A DNA stretch of 64,000 nucleotides from Lachnospiraceae bacterium. Lineage in GTDB: Bacteria > Bacillota > Clostridia > Lachnospirales > Lachnospiraceae. The stretch covers positions 1 through 64,000 of the forward strand of contig VSNQ01000008.1 in assembly GCA_009774395.1 (NCBI GenBank), in the 5' to 3' direction. The first letter of the stretch is position 1. Every line of letters starts with the position of its first letter. Below the pieces are notes generated by a model that was not told the DNA's origin, made no database searches, and saw nothing but the letters and a program-made list of their open reading frames with translations. This document shows positions 17,389-27,033 of the stretch, piece after piece. The position numbers and the translations under genes were made by a program.

Positions 17389-18837
17389 TTACAATCCTCT
17401 CATAAATAAGTTTGTACTTCCAAATGCATTTAGCGGAAGTTTGTAAACAGATATCTTTTCTTTTAAAATGCCGTTATTTAATAATTGCTCTATAATTTCC
17501 TCAGGATGTGACTGCTTTGCCACCAGATAATGTGCATTGGGATACCGCCGCACGGTTTCTTCAGGCGATAGTATTTCATAACTTTGATATTTATTTCCCC
17601 ACTTCATGCTGTCATTATCACATACAGCCACAATGTTTTCCAAACGATTCATCCGCATTAGGCAAAGCGCATATTTCGCCACTTTCCCTGTACAAAATAT
17701 AACAAGCTGTTTCTTCTCTGCCATTTTCTGTACAAAATTGCCATAAATATCATAATCTGCCTTTGCCTTAACAGAAATATACGCTTCAAAGGCATCGGGA
17801 TATTCGGTAAATAAGCGCATCTCAATCCAGTGCGCCGGAAGCATTTCCTCCTGTTTTAAAATCCCCTGTTCCCTATCCTGAATCATAATCTTGCGAAATT
17901 CTTCCAGTGCTGATAAAACTGATTGATCCGGCAGACTATGTTCTCTAAAGGTCGTATACGGCGAAAGCGCCATCATTACGGTTTCTCTAGCCATAAAGGC
18001 CCATCGTTCCCTGTCTGTTATGCCATATTCTCTCATTTTTTCCCGAATATATCTGCATTCCTCAAGATTAAATCTGGCAAAATTGGGATTGTATGTCGAA
18101 GCTGCCGCGTTGTCCCGCCTATATCTGTAAAACAGTTTCTTGATAAACATACCTCTGCGAAGATTCATATCTGTCAGATAGCGAAATCCGCAATCTTGAA
18201 AAGCCGCCCCTTGGCTTTCATTTAATCGAATATGAAATTCCCGCAAAAATGCCAGCTTATAGATTCCATTCCATATGTAAATATCAGGGGATAAACTTTT
18301 TTCCATAAAATATTGTGCCGAGAGAACCTGATCGGTATCACTTAACGGATTTTCCAGAAGATATTGTTCTCCCTCGTAAGGCGTGACTAACGTATAAAAG
18401 CCGGCTTTTGCATAATCAAGGTTGTTTTCAACTGCTGTTTTATACAATATCTCATACATATCTGGTTCAATACTGTCATCGGTTTCTACAATTCCCAGAT
18501 ATTCCCCTTTAGCCCTATCCATACCAAGATTGATTTGGTAGCCGTAACTTTTTTTGTCGGATAAAATAAAATGGATACGGCTGTCTTTGGCGGCATATTC
18601 TTTAATAATTTCGCAAGTTCCATCTGTAGAGCCTGCATCAATACATAAAATCTCAATGTCTGATAGTGTTTGATTTATTACACTTTTTATACATTCCCGA
18701 ATATACGCTGCCACATTTAAGGAGGGCAGAATAACTGAGATTTTTGGGGGTGTCGATTGATTTATTGGTGGTTCTTCTTTCCATTCTTTTTGGGTTTTAT
18801 CTATAATTGATTCTAGTCTTTTTCCAAATGAATCCAT
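17389..18837 (-). CDS. GT2 glycosyltransferase with C-terminal Rossmann-like module
   Basis: A family 2 GT-A domain occupies residues 25-280: KISVILPSLNVAAYI, IEILCIDAGSTDGT, KKSYGYQINLGMDRAKGEY and the D-x-D-like VETDDSIEPD. The C-terminal 90 residues are the shared module (KQLVIFCTGKVAKYAL, VCDNDSMKWG, SPEETVRRYP). It would transfer a sugar from a nucleotide donor in the cytoplasm. ATG 18837 is chosen because GGAGGT lies 8 bases upstream; an ATG 33 bases earlier lacks a site. One base separates it from the methyltransferase/cytidylyltransferase fusion, so they are one transcript. Confidence 0.85.
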   Translation of the reverse strand: MDSFGKRLESIIDKTQKEWKEEPPINQSTPPKISVILPSLNVAAYIRECIKSVINQTLSDIEILCIDAGSTDGTCEIIKEYAAKDSRIHFILSDKKSYGYQINLGMDRAKGEYLGIVETDDSIEPDMYEILYKTAVENNLDYAKAGFYTLVTPYEGEQYLLENPLSDTDQVLSAQYFMEKSLSPDIYIWNGIYKLAFLREFHIRLNESQGAAFQDCGFRYLTDMNLRRGMFIKKLFYRYRRDNAAASTYNPNFARFNLEECRYIREKMREYGITDRERWAFMARETVMMALSPYTTFREHSLPDQSVLSALEEFRKIMIQDREQGILKQEEMLPAHWIEMRLFTEYPDAFEAYISVKAKADYDIYGNFVQKMAEKKQLVIFCTGKVAKYALCLMRMNRLENIVAVCDNDSMKWGNKYQSYEILSPEETVRRYPNAHYLVAKQSHPEEIIEQLLNNGILKEKISVYKLPLNAFGSTNLFMRGL

Positions 18838-18924
18838 ACTGAAATACCTCCATGCTAAAATACTTTTCATATGTTTCTCTTACTGCCTTACTAATATTGA
18901 CCACATGATCTTGTTGTAAATATC

Positions 18925-18971
18925 AAAAAAATCTGATGTAAAATATGACAATTTCATACTTCACACCAGAT
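18925..18971 (-). terminator. Hairpin terminator of the Rpn cassette
   Basis: On the minus strand, arms ATCTGGTGTGAAGTATGA and TCATATTTTACATCAGAT pair over 18 positions, three of them G-U, around a 5-base loop, and six Ts follow. Mismatches on the plus strand become G-U pairs on the minus strand, so selection acts on the minus-strand RNA. A related hairpin lies at 22387-22430. Confidence 0.7.
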
Positions 18972-18993
18972 TTCTCAAATAAAATAATCTAAT

Positions 18994-19926
18994 TTATATC
19001 TTTATTTTAAACTCTACAAACAACCGATTCTGCAGTTCTTTATCTGATAACGATTGAATAAACTCATTCACTCGTCCTGCCTTTGCCATCTTCATTCCCA
19101 ATTCGTTTACTCTTGCCTCGCCTCTCGCTTCTCCTCTTTCTTCTCCTCTCGCTTCAATACGGTCAAGCACTGCATCCATATACACACCTCCTGCCATTTC
19201 TTCATCCGAGAATTTGTCTATATATTCCACATATCTCTGATCTTTCTTGATTGCACCTATAGCATACCATGTTTGACGATGCATCGCAACTACATTCTTT
19301 AATTTCTCCTCGTTATAATTTTCCTGTATCATCAACAGAAATGCTTTCAAATCTCCTTCAAACCGATTGATTTCTTCCTCTGTCAAATGCCTTGCATCAA
19401 TTATATGCATTTGATAATCTGGAATAAACACTTTTGCCCATTCCTTCATATCTTCCGGAATATCGAGCATATCATGCACACTTTTTGGTCCATCCCACGG
19501 TTTACTGCCAACATAAAACACCAACGTTACCGTCGGCACTATCTTTGTTCCTTTTGGGACTCCATCTGCATATTTTTTTAATTTCTTCTTTTCTTTTGCC
19601 TTTTCTGATATCCTTCGACACTGCCCAGAATAGGACAGTGCATCCAGTTCCATGCAGCGCACTGGCATATAATAATGTACACCAGCCTGTCCTTCTGCTC
19701 CCAAAATTACCTGAAATGCCAGCTTATCATCAAACAGCATCGCTATCTTCTGTGCATCTCTTAATCGTTCCAAATCTTTTAGGATTGTCTGATTTGCCGA
19801 ATCAAGTTCCTGCAGTTTGTTTGGGTCAATTTTAATGCTTCCTTTGAATACGCCTTCACTGAACAACTGTGCAAATACTGTGTCGACTTTAATAAAGTTT
19901 TTGACACGTATGTCAACTTTTCCCAT
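18994..19926 (-). CDS. Rpn-family PD-(D/E)XK nuclease/transposase-like protein
   Basis: This is a member of the Rpn (recombination-promoting nuclease, PDDEXK transposase-like) group common in Lachnospiraceae: an N-terminal VDTVFAQLFSEGVF, then FQVILGAEGQAGVHYYMPVR, and a basic/charged linker RIEARGEERGEARGEAR (12-bp DNA repeats) before a short C-terminal helix. It has no obvious link with glycan synthesis. It has its own consensus promoter upstream and a hairpin terminator downstream, so it behaves as an independent cassette inserted between two glycosylation genes. Confidence 0.82.
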   Translation of the reverse strand: MGKVDIRVKNFIKVDTVFAQLFSEGVFKGSIKIDPNKLQELDSANQTILKDLERLRDAQKIAMLFDDKLAFQVILGAEGQAGVHYYMPVRCMELDALSYSGQCRRISEKAKEKKKLKKYADGVPKGTKIVPTVTLVFYVGSKPWDGPKSVHDMLDIPEDMKEWAKVFIPDYQMHIIDARHLTEEEINRFEGDLKAFLLMIQENYNEEKLKNVVAMHRQTWYAIGAIKKDQRYVEYIDKFSDEEMAGGVYMDAVLDRIEARGEERGEARGEARVNELGMKMAKAGRVNEFIQSLSDKELQNRLFVEFKIKI

Positions 19927-19996
19927 ATTATAATTTTCTCCTTTCGTATGTCTGGAATAAATTGTAATATATGTTCGATATTTTTGTAAAGGACTT

Positions 19997-20026
19997 TTTA
20001 TATGATGTAAAGTATGAAATTGTCAA
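19997..20026 (-). promoter_or_regulatory. Consensus promoter of the Rpn gene
   Basis: On the minus strand a perfect -35 TTGACA (20021-20026) and a -10 TATAAA (19997-20002) are separated by 18 bases. The core TTGACAATTTCATACTTTAC recurs with small changes at 45260-45285 and, inverted, around 54625-54681, and part of it forms the stem of the hairpins at 18925 and 22387. Confidence 0.7.
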
Positions 20027-20043
20027 GGTTCAAGCTATGACAG

Positions 20044-21138
20044 CTATCCCTTTCTTCCGCGAACAACACCACGTCGAAACTCTGGATCTGTTAACACCGC
20101 TTCATCATATAAAAACAGCATATAACCATCTGATGTATGCATTTTTAGCCCCATCTCACCTAGTATTTGTTTTATCTTCTCCTCGTCTCCATGCCTGTGA
20201 TAAGAACATACTGCGCATTTTACTCCATCACTTTTGGTAACAGTCTTTCTTCCTCCCTGTAATGCAGCAATTTCCTCTCCCTCAATATCCATCTTGATAA
20301 AATCTACTGGATCTGTTACCAGCGTATCCAGCTTAATTGTCTGTTCCGAATCAACATTGCTCAAAAACTTTTCGCAGAATACGACCTTTTCCTTATAAGG
20401 TTCAAACGTATAATGCAACGCCTCCATCCATTCTCTGTCACATTCAATCAAGTACACTTTTTTCACTTTATCAATATGATGCAGTGAAAAATTCCCTTCA
20501 CATACGCCAGCATCAACCAAAATATCACCCGTTTCAACATAGACATTCCCTCCCTCGTATCTATGTGGCGAGTTGACACCTTGTTCTTCGTACATATTCC
20601 TCACATATTGTTTTCCGTTTCTTTCTTCTACGCCATCAAAGTTCCTTTTTAAATACATCCTTTTCCCTTCAAAATAGATATACTGTAACTGAACTTTGTC
20701 ATCAAAATACACCTCATGCCATACTTCTTCCTTTGAGGACGGTTCAAAGTAAAAAACATTCACGCCTCTTTGCTCACGAATTCTATGTATTATTTCTTTT
20801 AAATCCTCATCATCGGTTTCCGTATATTTTTTCTCCAGCTTCTGTTTATAGAATGAAAAAATATCTTTTATTCTGTCAGGAGAAACCGCATACCTGTCAA
20901 CTGCCTGACAATAAATTTCATCGTAATATTGATAACTCCATATGGCAATATAATCATAATCCAGCATACCCAATTCATCTGGAAGATAAACCGTTTTCCC
21001 CAGAAATAATTTTCCACGCTTTGCAGCATTGCTGTCAACAAAACCAATTACCTCCATGCTGTCCGGCTTCATTTTCCACAAAAGCGCCCCATATTTTTCG
21101 GCTTCACACCCTGTTCCCCAAATCAAAAATTTACACAT
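20044..21138 (-). CDS. FkbM-family methyltransferase with N-terminal Rossmann-like module
   Basis: Starting at MCKFLIWGTGCEAEKYG, residues 1-95 are the shared module (FVDSNAAKRG, LPDEL). Residues 180-340 are an FkbM methyltransferase: DILVDAGVCEGNFSL (SAM-binding loop), YLIECDREW, and VDFIKMDIEGEEIAAL with the diagnostic DIEG. It probably O-methylates a sugar of the glycan. ATG 21138 is preferred: AAGGA lies 9 bases upstream and this start avoids overlapping the upstream gene, whereas an ATG 93 bases earlier would overlap it. Confidence 0.82.
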   Translation of the reverse strand: MCKFLIWGTGCEAEKYGALLWKMKPDSMEVIGFVDSNAAKRGKLFLGKTVYLPDELGMLDYDYIAIWSYQYYDEIYCQAVDRYAVSPDRIKDIFSFYKQKLEKKYTETDDEDLKEIIHRIREQRGVNVFYFEPSSKEEVWHEVYFDDKVQLQYIYFEGKRMYLKRNFDGVEERNGKQYVRNMYEEQGVNSPHRYEGGNVYVETGDILVDAGVCEGNFSLHHIDKVKKVYLIECDREWMEALHYTFEPYKEKVVFCEKFLSNVDSEQTIKLDTLVTDPVDFIKMDIEGEEIAALQGGRKTVTKSDGVKCAVCSYHRHGDEEKIKQILGEMGLKMHTSDGYMLFLYDEAVLTDPEFRRGVVRGRKG

Positions 21139-21184
21139 AATTTCTATTCCTTCATCAAAATCTAAATCTGCATAATTTTCACTC

Positions 21185-22288
21185 TCAAAAATGCCGCTCA
21201 TTATAAGGTACTGCGCTGATGCCTTTGTCATTCAGCATTTTCCTTATATCTCTAGCCTGCTTCTTAACAATTACCCACATCACGTTTTCACCCATATTAC
21301 GAATCTGTTCTAAAGTTAATATCCCCTCTCTTTCTCCCAAAAATCCGTCCTCAAAATAATAGAAGTCAAATTGGATACCGAATGCTTTCTGCATATTCTT
21401 CTCAGCATTTTCAAATTTTTCTTCCCCTACCCAAAGTCCCAGTTTTTTACAATCCCTTACTGCATCTTTTATTATCGCAAAAAAATCCCCTTGCAAATAA
21501 AATCCTTGTTGCCGTACTCCATTATAAACTCTGCTGGAATTGTGGACAATTGGATCAAACTTACTATTCTGCAACTGAAAATGCTTAACATATACATATG
21601 TAAATTCTCTTTCCAATAATTCTAAATTATGAATACAAGAATCCGTTACTCTGCCTTCATCCAAACCAATGGAAATTAAAGGTTCATTAAGATATGCAAA
21701 ATTGTTTTTATATTCCAATAACTTAAAATACCATTCCTCATCTACAATCCATTTAAGATTTTCATCCATATAAATACCATTATTACGTACCAAAAGCAGA
21801 CTTGGCGGTCCAATAATATTTCCTTCTATTATACGATAGAAATCCTGCCTTAGCATTTCCAATTGCTTCCTATCCATATAATGATCGGCTATCTTTTTTC
21901 CTTCTTTTATACACACACAGCCTGAACACGCAAAAACCGCTTCCCTATTATTTTCTAATTGTTGTACCATTCGTTCCAAACTATTATCATAAGTAAAACT
22001 ATCATCTTGATGCATTACCTTGATATATCGCGGATGATAAAGCCGTCCTATTTCCATCGCATAATTGCAATTCGCTGTAGGTCCTTTTCTTTTTTCATTT
22101 CTAATATAAATATAACGATCTCCCAAGGACGCAATATATTCTTTAGCCCGATCATCAGAACCATCATCTGTAACTACTACAATATAATCCTGAAATGTCT
22201 GCATTTTTATCGATTCTACTAGCCGAACTAAAAACTCAAATTTCTTATAATAAGGTGTACATATCGCCACTATAACATTTTTGTCCAT
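21185..22288 (-). CDS. GT2 glycosyltransferase
   Basis: The GT-A family 2 fold is clear from AICTPYYKKFEFLVRLVESI, VVVTDDGSDDRAKEYI, KGPTANCNYAMEIGR and the D-x-D equivalent VMHQDDSF. The last 60 residues (VMWVIVKKQARDIRKMLNDKGI) resemble the second half of the shared Rossmann-like module, but the glycine-rich loop and the D-N-[DN] signature are missing, so the module seems degenerate. AAGGG precedes the ATG. It is followed by the FkbM gene after 46 bases. Confidence 0.82.
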   Translation of the reverse strand: MDKNVIVAICTPYYKKFEFLVRLVESIKMQTFQDYIVVVTDDGSDDRAKEYIASLGDRYIYIRNEKRKGPTANCNYAMEIGRLYHPRYIKVMHQDDSFTYDNSLERMVQQLENNREAVFACSGCVCIKEGKKIADHYMDRKQLEMLRQDFYRIIEGNIIGPPSLLLVRNNGIYMDENLKWIVDEEWYFKLLEYKNNFAYLNEPLISIGLDEGRVTDSCIHNLELLEREFTYVYVKHFQLQNSKFDPIVHNSSRVYNGVRQQGFYLQGDFFAIIKDAVRDCKKLGLWVGEEKFENAEKNMQKAFGIQFDFYYFEDGFLGEREGILTLEQIRNMGENVMWVIVKKQARDIRKMLNDKGISAVPYNERHF

Positions 22289-22386
22289 AATTTCCCTTGT
22301 ATCATCCCTTCTGATATTTGTTCTATGTACTTCATTCCATAAATCTTTTAAAAATCTAAATAATTATTTACAAAAACAAAATTCGA

Positions 22387-22430
22387 TGCAATATATGACA
22401 ATTTCATACTTCACACCAGATCTTTTTACG
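22387..22430 (-). terminator. Terminator-like hairpin, relative of 18925-18971
   Basis: The left arm ATCTGGTGTGAAGTATGA and loop AATTG are identical to the hairpin after the Rpn gene; the right arm has diverged (TCATATATTGCATCGAAT), leaving a shorter stem followed by TTTTG. It lies after the decayed nuclease gene at 22550-23160, and before the GT2 gene start at 22288. Confidence 0.45.
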
Positions 22431-22549
22431 AAAAATTTTTATGGATAATTTCATCTATACTAACGAGCAATATATTTTGCCAAAATGCGCAAGATTGCAA
22501 TACTCATGAGTCGACGTGATTGGCAAATTTTAGTTTTCCCCAGTATATA

Positions 22550-23160
22550 TTATTGTATCCCACAAACCTTTACCACGCATTCCTTCCCGCAAAACGCAAT
22601 ACCATAACTGCTTTTATGATCGTATCCCTCATCCCAGAGTTCCCTATCATACCTTCTATCCGTAATCTGGCACAGCGCTTCTTGCGCTTTTGCATCCATT
22701 TCTGATATGCATTTTGCCACCTTAAACTCTATAATAAATGCCTCACGGCTCTTACATATTGGTTTCACAATAAATCACTGCGTTCCTTTCTGCTCTCTCT
22801 CTATTGAAACGGATAGAAAAGCCTTTCATTCCTGTCAACAATCCAGCTACCATGCCATGATAGTAATATTCATTCTGATCCATATAGCTGATCGTTTCCT
22901 CAAACATGCCATCAAGCTTAATCTTCAGCATGGCGCTATCCTTATTGATAAATACTGTATACAACGACATCATATCACGCGTTTTAACGCGATCATGAAA
23001 CCAATTCTGTACTTTTTCGCTAAAAATATAGCTTATTTCTCAATTTGGTTTTGCAAACTCGGCATAAATATTATCACCTCTCATCCACTCTCTGACCTTA
23101 CGGAAATATCCTGTGAAAAACATAAAATTCCAACCGTCGGAATTCTTATATTTTTCTGCA
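22550..23160 (-). pseudogene. Decayed AAA/PD-(D/E)XK family gene, C-terminal part
   Basis: Three frames must be joined to read the C-terminal half of an AAA-ATPase-like/PD-(D/E)XK protein like the one at 6605-8287. The pieces are SDGWNFMFFTGYFRKVRE, then PN-stop-EISYIFSEKVQNWF with an internal TGA (compare IPNEEIKTIFAETIVQWF in the intact gene), then EYYYHGMVAGLLTGMKG, then after a frameshift REAFIIEFKVAKCISEMD carrying the nuclease E-x-K. The gene is clearly non-functional. Nothing convincing from the ATPase half is left upstream. Confidence 0.75.
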
Positions 23161-23400
23161 AAGCACATTGATCAATATCATCCAGCAATTTTTTAGTAAA
23201 TTCTTTTTCTTTCACTACATACTCTATATTCAATTCTCTGAGAATATACTGTCTATATTTTAATAAGATTTCTTTCACGCCACCCGTCCCATTCTTTCCC
23301 ATCAAAATGGAATTCTTCAAATCTTTTTGAATGCTCACATAATTTTCATATCGTTCTTCCCGCGGAATAACATCATCCACAGGAATCGTACGAAGTTATA
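23081..23400 (-). pseudogene. Unrecognised gene fragment in decayed region
   Basis: A frame beginning with MDDVIPREERYENYVSIQ is open for about 99 codons and overlaps the decayed nuclease gene. Its last 30 codons are shadow sequence of that pseudogene. The frame appears to continue upstream (to about 23544) with stops, in a reading with KYLDDEKLDALFKSVSG. I do not recognise the family. It looks like a remnant of another accessory gene fused by deletion. Confidence 0.3.
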
Positions 23401-23655
23401 GTTTCTGAAGATACCTGCTGCCTGACACACTCTTAAAAAGTGCATCCAGTTTTTCATCATCCAAATATTTCTTTCCATCTTGTGACGTCCTATTATAGAA
23501 AAGACGAAAATTTGCCAATCCCTGAATTCGAACTCCCTGAACAATGGTCTGAAAAAAGTGATTCTTCAATCGAATATATTGAAAGAATAAATGCAGAAAA
23601 TACCAGCCTTCACTCTCATCTGTATCTAAATAATTTAAACATTACTGTAAAAATA

Positions 23656-23964
23656 TCATTTCAGAATATGTATGAATATTTTTTTATTTTGATACACTGT
23701 GCCAGACAGGAAATCCAACCCCTTCAAAGCTATGTCATTCGACCTGTATCTGCCTGTCGGCTGCTTCTCATAAAAATATCTTAATTCATAGTGATACTCC
23801 ATTTTTATATCTTTATAAAGACATCCTATAATTTTCTCGCATCCCCATTTCCGGCAATAACTGTAAAACCCACTATTGGCTCTCCTGTTTCCACGTTCCA
23901 AGTACTTTGCCGCAACCAATCGGAATACTGCTATCGGAAAATATTCTATTCCATCTATTTTCAC
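23656..23964 (-). pseudogene. Possible GNAT acetyltransferase remnant
   Basis: A 102-codon frame starting MKIDGIEYFPIAVFRLVAAK has the look of the acetyl-CoA-binding core of a small GNAT enzyme (EYFP, RL, then KYLERGNRRA and CEKIIGCLYKDIK). The expected Q/R-x-x-G-x-G/A loop is degraded to YLERGNRRA, and the C-terminus does not look native. It lies in the 2-kb decayed stretch 22289-24291, which otherwise holds no intact gene. Assignment is tentative. Confidence 0.3.
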
Positions 23965-23986
23965 TAAATTATGATATGATTAAAGC

Positions 23987-24089
23987 GTCAAAAGGGTTAA
24001 TTAAGAAACATGACCACAATATATAGAATATGTATGTCTGTCCAAATGACAATATATTGTACTATTCTTTTGAAAAATACCCTTTTGAC
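23987..24089. repeat. 103-bp palindromic element
   Basis: GTCAAAAGGGT (23987-23997) and ACCCTTTTGAC (24079-24089) are perfect 11-bp inverted repeats. Inside them ACAATATAT and ATATATTGT form a second inverted pair. No ORF. It is consistent with a small MITE-like element next to the decayed genes. Confidence 0.45.
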
Positions 24090-24291
24090 AGGCTAATCAT
24101 CAAATCCATACTGCTTGATGATAAATTCACAAGAAACAGCCCCCAAAAATATTACAATTGTAACCGTTTCCCGCTTATGTGAAGATATGGAATAATTGTG
24201 CATATTTATCCTCCCTCTCTTTTCTCATACAGTTCTTCATTTTCTCTGTTCATTTTAATAACTAGCCAAGGTATGGACTGTCCATGCAACT

Positions 24292-25590
24292 TTATTTTAG
24301 TCTTGTTGCAGATACAGAAATAATATGCGAGAAACCATATTTCCTTAGACAATCCAACATATCCATAAATACATCCGAATTCTCTTTGACAGCCAAAATA
24401 ACAAGACTGTCTTCTTTATATTTTAGGCATCCCGCTATCTCGTATACTTTCTCACCCAAACATTCCTTGTTCCTGCCATTTAAATCTGTCACGGCTATTT
24501 GTATCGACTGCATTGCATCCATTGCCAGCTTTACTCTGCAAACAACACGTTCACCATACGAGCCTGCGCCATATACTATAATATGATGGAAATTCGCTAT
24601 TGTTTCTTTTGTAATATTCTTGCAGCCGATAACATTATCCTCAACATAAACTACAGGATTTCTAATAATTCTTAACTGATCTTCAGTAAGCCAGTCATAA
24701 CAAGCTTCTTTGGTTTCCTCAAAAAAAGAACACTCCCTCTCAATAGTCCTTGCAAATTCGGGTTTAAGCATCATGTCTATCCTGTCTAATGTCAATAAAT
24801 ATGCCCGCATCCTCAAATGAAAACAAATTTTATACAATTCTTCCCGTTTATCATTATTGGCAATCATTATGTTCCTTATATAATCATATTCGTCCTTCAT
24901 AGCATAAACTTTCTTTTTACTATGAATTGACGAACTTTCGTTGTCTTGTTTGTACATATAAAATGCCTTATTTAAAAACATCACACGCTTTGACCAGTAA
25001 AAAGTTTGAAACCAAAAGCCATTATCCTGATATGACGCTCCGGGTGTTTCATTATATTTAATATGATTGTTTACTATCAATTCTTTTTTATATAATGCAT
25101 TCCATGTGAATTTCTGTAACAAATACGACCACAGTTCCTTATTCGGATTTAATACTCTATTATACATCGTATCATCATCTGTCAATTTTATTAATTGTTT
25201 TTTAATTGTACCATCCATATTATTCCAAATTGCATAATGATCCGTTTTTACAAAATCCAAATCATATTTTGTAATGCAATCGTAAAGCGTTTGATACATA
25301 TCTTTTTCAATTGTATCATCACTTTCCACTATTCCTATATATTTGCCTGATGCCATGGAAACTGCTATATTCATAGTCTGCCCATAGCCGGAATTTTCCT
25401 TATGTTTTACCTTGATTCTTGCATCCTTTCTTGCATATTCGTCCAATATGTATCCAGATTTATCAGAAGAACCATCATCTACACAGATTACTTCAAAATT
25501 TGAAAAAGTCTGCGTCAATATACTGTCTAGACAGGCTCTTAAATATTTTTCGACATTGTAAACTGGTACAAGAATAGATATTTCTGTCAA
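24292..25590 (-). CDS. GT2 glycosyltransferase with C-terminal Rossmann-like module
   Basis: The gene starts at TTG with AAGGAG 7 bases upstream. Residues 1-230 are a family 2 transferase (EISILVPVYNVEKYLRACLDSI, FEVICVDDGSSDKS, NSGYGQTMNIAVSMASGKY, VESDDTIEKD). It is closely similar in layout to the protein at 17389-18837, including the region after the catalytic domain. The C-terminal 95 residues are the shared module (HHIIVYGAGSYGERVV), though the D-N-[DN] signature is replaced by TDLNGRNKE. It is the first intact gene upstream of the decayed stretch. Confidence 0.85.
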   Translation of the reverse strand: MTEISILVPVYNVEKYLRACLDSILTQTFSNFEVICVDDGSSDKSGYILDEYARKDARIKVKHKENSGYGQTMNIAVSMASGKYIGIVESDDTIEKDMYQTLYDCITKYDLDFVKTDHYAIWNNMDGTIKKQLIKLTDDDTMYNRVLNPNKELWSYLLQKFTWNALYKKELIVNNHIKYNETPGASYQDNGFWFQTFYWSKRVMFLNKAFYMYKQDNESSSIHSKKKVYAMKDEYDYIRNIMIANNDKREELYKICFHLRMRAYLLTLDRIDMMLKPEFARTIERECSFFEETKEACYDWLTEDQLRIIRNPVVYVEDNVIGCKNITKETIANFHHIIVYGAGSYGERVVCRVKLAMDAMQSIQIAVTDLNGRNKECLGEKVYEIAGCLKYKEDSLVILAVKENSDVFMDMLDCLRKYGFSHIISVSATRLK

Positions 25591-25614
25591 ACAATCACTC
25601 CTTTTGTCAACATA

Positions 25615-27015
25615 TCACTCTGCAAAACTTCCAAAACCATCATCAAACGTTTCTATCATCCACTTCGCATAGTCAATTACATCAAATCTGTCTTTGATAA
25701 GCTTCATATTATAGTTACCAATGCTATGAAGCAGTTTTCTTTCATTAGTTAAAAACTCAATTTTGTCCACTGCTTGCAGCCAGTGATCCACAGACACAAC
25801 AAAACCATTCTTCCCGTCCTCTATCACATCGCTGACACCACTCACATCCGTCACTACAGGAACACATCCGCATGCCATTGCCTCAAGCATGGAAAGACTC
25901 ATTCCCTCAGATTCAGAAATATTTAAATAAATATCCTGCTCTGCCCAAAATCCAGCCATATCTGTTGGCGGAATCCAACCCAATATATGTACCCTGTCTT
26001 CCAGACAGTTCTTACTAACATAGTCTTTTAAAAGCGCCAAGCATTGTCCTTTACCTGCAATGTTAAATTCTGCATTAATTCCTCTTTGTACACATGCTTC
26101 TATGATTTCAGGCAATAAATGCGCCCGCTTCAATTCTTTTACCAGTCGTGCTGCAAAGCCTATTCTCAAAACTTCATTTCGAACATCTCTCTCTCCGGAA
26201 ATGTATGGAATTCGTATAGGATTCGGACGGTATACCAATTGTTCTTTTTCTATTCCGTGCCGCAAAAACTCTGACTGCATTTTTTTGCTTATACATATAA
26301 TCCTATCAATTTTATCTGACCAAAACACCAATTCCTGATAGTTATATAAAGCATCGCTATGTGCCATTGCAACAATTTTTACCTGCGTAGGAAACATGGC
26401 TTTTACCACCCTTGCCGCACACATAACATATGTAGGGCGGAAAATAACAACACACGGCAGATGTTCGGCAATTTTTTGCGCCATTTTCTTTATCATGCTT
26501 ATCTCGTCTTCTTCCGTAAAATGCAGGCAATTATATGTAAATTCATCAAATTTGTCATTTATTCCGCATATCATCCATGTCTGCACACCTAAATCATGTA
26601 ACGCATTTGCAACCGTACAGCTCCACTCCTCCGTACCTCCCCAATTCATATCAGGAAAGTATGCATCAAAAATGAAAGATATCTGATCGTTCATATTGAC
26701 ATTCGCAAAATCAACCTCGGTACTCTTTCTACACAATGCCATTTTCCGAAACAGCCTAAAGCCTATCTGATGTCCCTTGTACCCCATATTATAAAGCTGT
26801 TCCTTAATGTCCTCAAGATACATGTCAGATGTCAAAATTATACAATCATATTCTTTTACTGTTTGCGGAGAACAAATTGAAATTCCATTTATTTTTTTTC
26901 CCCACATATCAGGATTGTTGTCTACAAAAAAAATCACTTCATATCCAGCAAAAACTGCCCAGTTATATCGGTTTATCGCCGCTTTACCTGCCCCCCAGAT
27001 AATGATTTTGTCCAT
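25615..27015 (-). CDS. GT4 glycosyltransferase with N-terminal Rossmann-like module
   Basis: Residues 1-95 are a well-preserved module (MDKIIIWGAGKAAINRYNW, FFVDNNPDMWGKKINGISI). Residues 110-460 are a GT-B family 4 transferase: an N-terminal domain with DMNWGGTEEWSCTVANAL, then the donor-binding half with IGFAARLVKELKRAHLL, ILGWIPPTDMAGFW and the E-x7-E-like SESEGMSLSMLEAMACG. AGGGAG precedes the ATG. It is 24 bases upstream of the GT2 gene and in the same operon. Confidence 0.87.
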   Translation of the reverse strand: MDKIIIWGAGKAAINRYNWAVFAGYEVIFFVDNNPDMWGKKINGISICSPQTVKEYDCIILTSDMYLEDIKEQLYNMGYKGHQIGFRLFRKMALCRKSTEVDFANVNMNDQISFIFDAYFPDMNWGGTEEWSCTVANALHDLGVQTWMICGINDKFDEFTYNCLHFTEEDEISMIKKMAQKIAEHLPCVVIFRPTYVMCAARVVKAMFPTQVKIVAMAHSDALYNYQELVFWSDKIDRIICISKKMQSEFLRHGIEKEQLVYRPNPIRIPYISGERDVRNEVLRIGFAARLVKELKRAHLLPEIIEACVQRGINAEFNIAGKGQCLALLKDYVSKNCLEDRVHILGWIPPTDMAGFWAEQDIYLNISESEGMSLSMLEAMACGCVPVVTDVSGVSDVIEDGKNGFVVSVDHWLQAVDKIEFLTNERKLLHSIGNYNMKLIKDRFDVIDYAKWMIETFDDGFGSFAE

Positions 27016-27033
27016 ATCATTTCTCCCTGCTGT

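Noticed and set aside
23440..23784. Plus-strand ORF in the decayed region as a real gene
   Set aside because: It has no ribosome site or recognisable domain, and it runs antisense to gene remnants.
24273..24285. Palindrome ATGGAC-T-GTCCAT after the GT2 gene as a terminator
   Set aside because: The stem is only 6 bp and no T-run follows on the minus strand.
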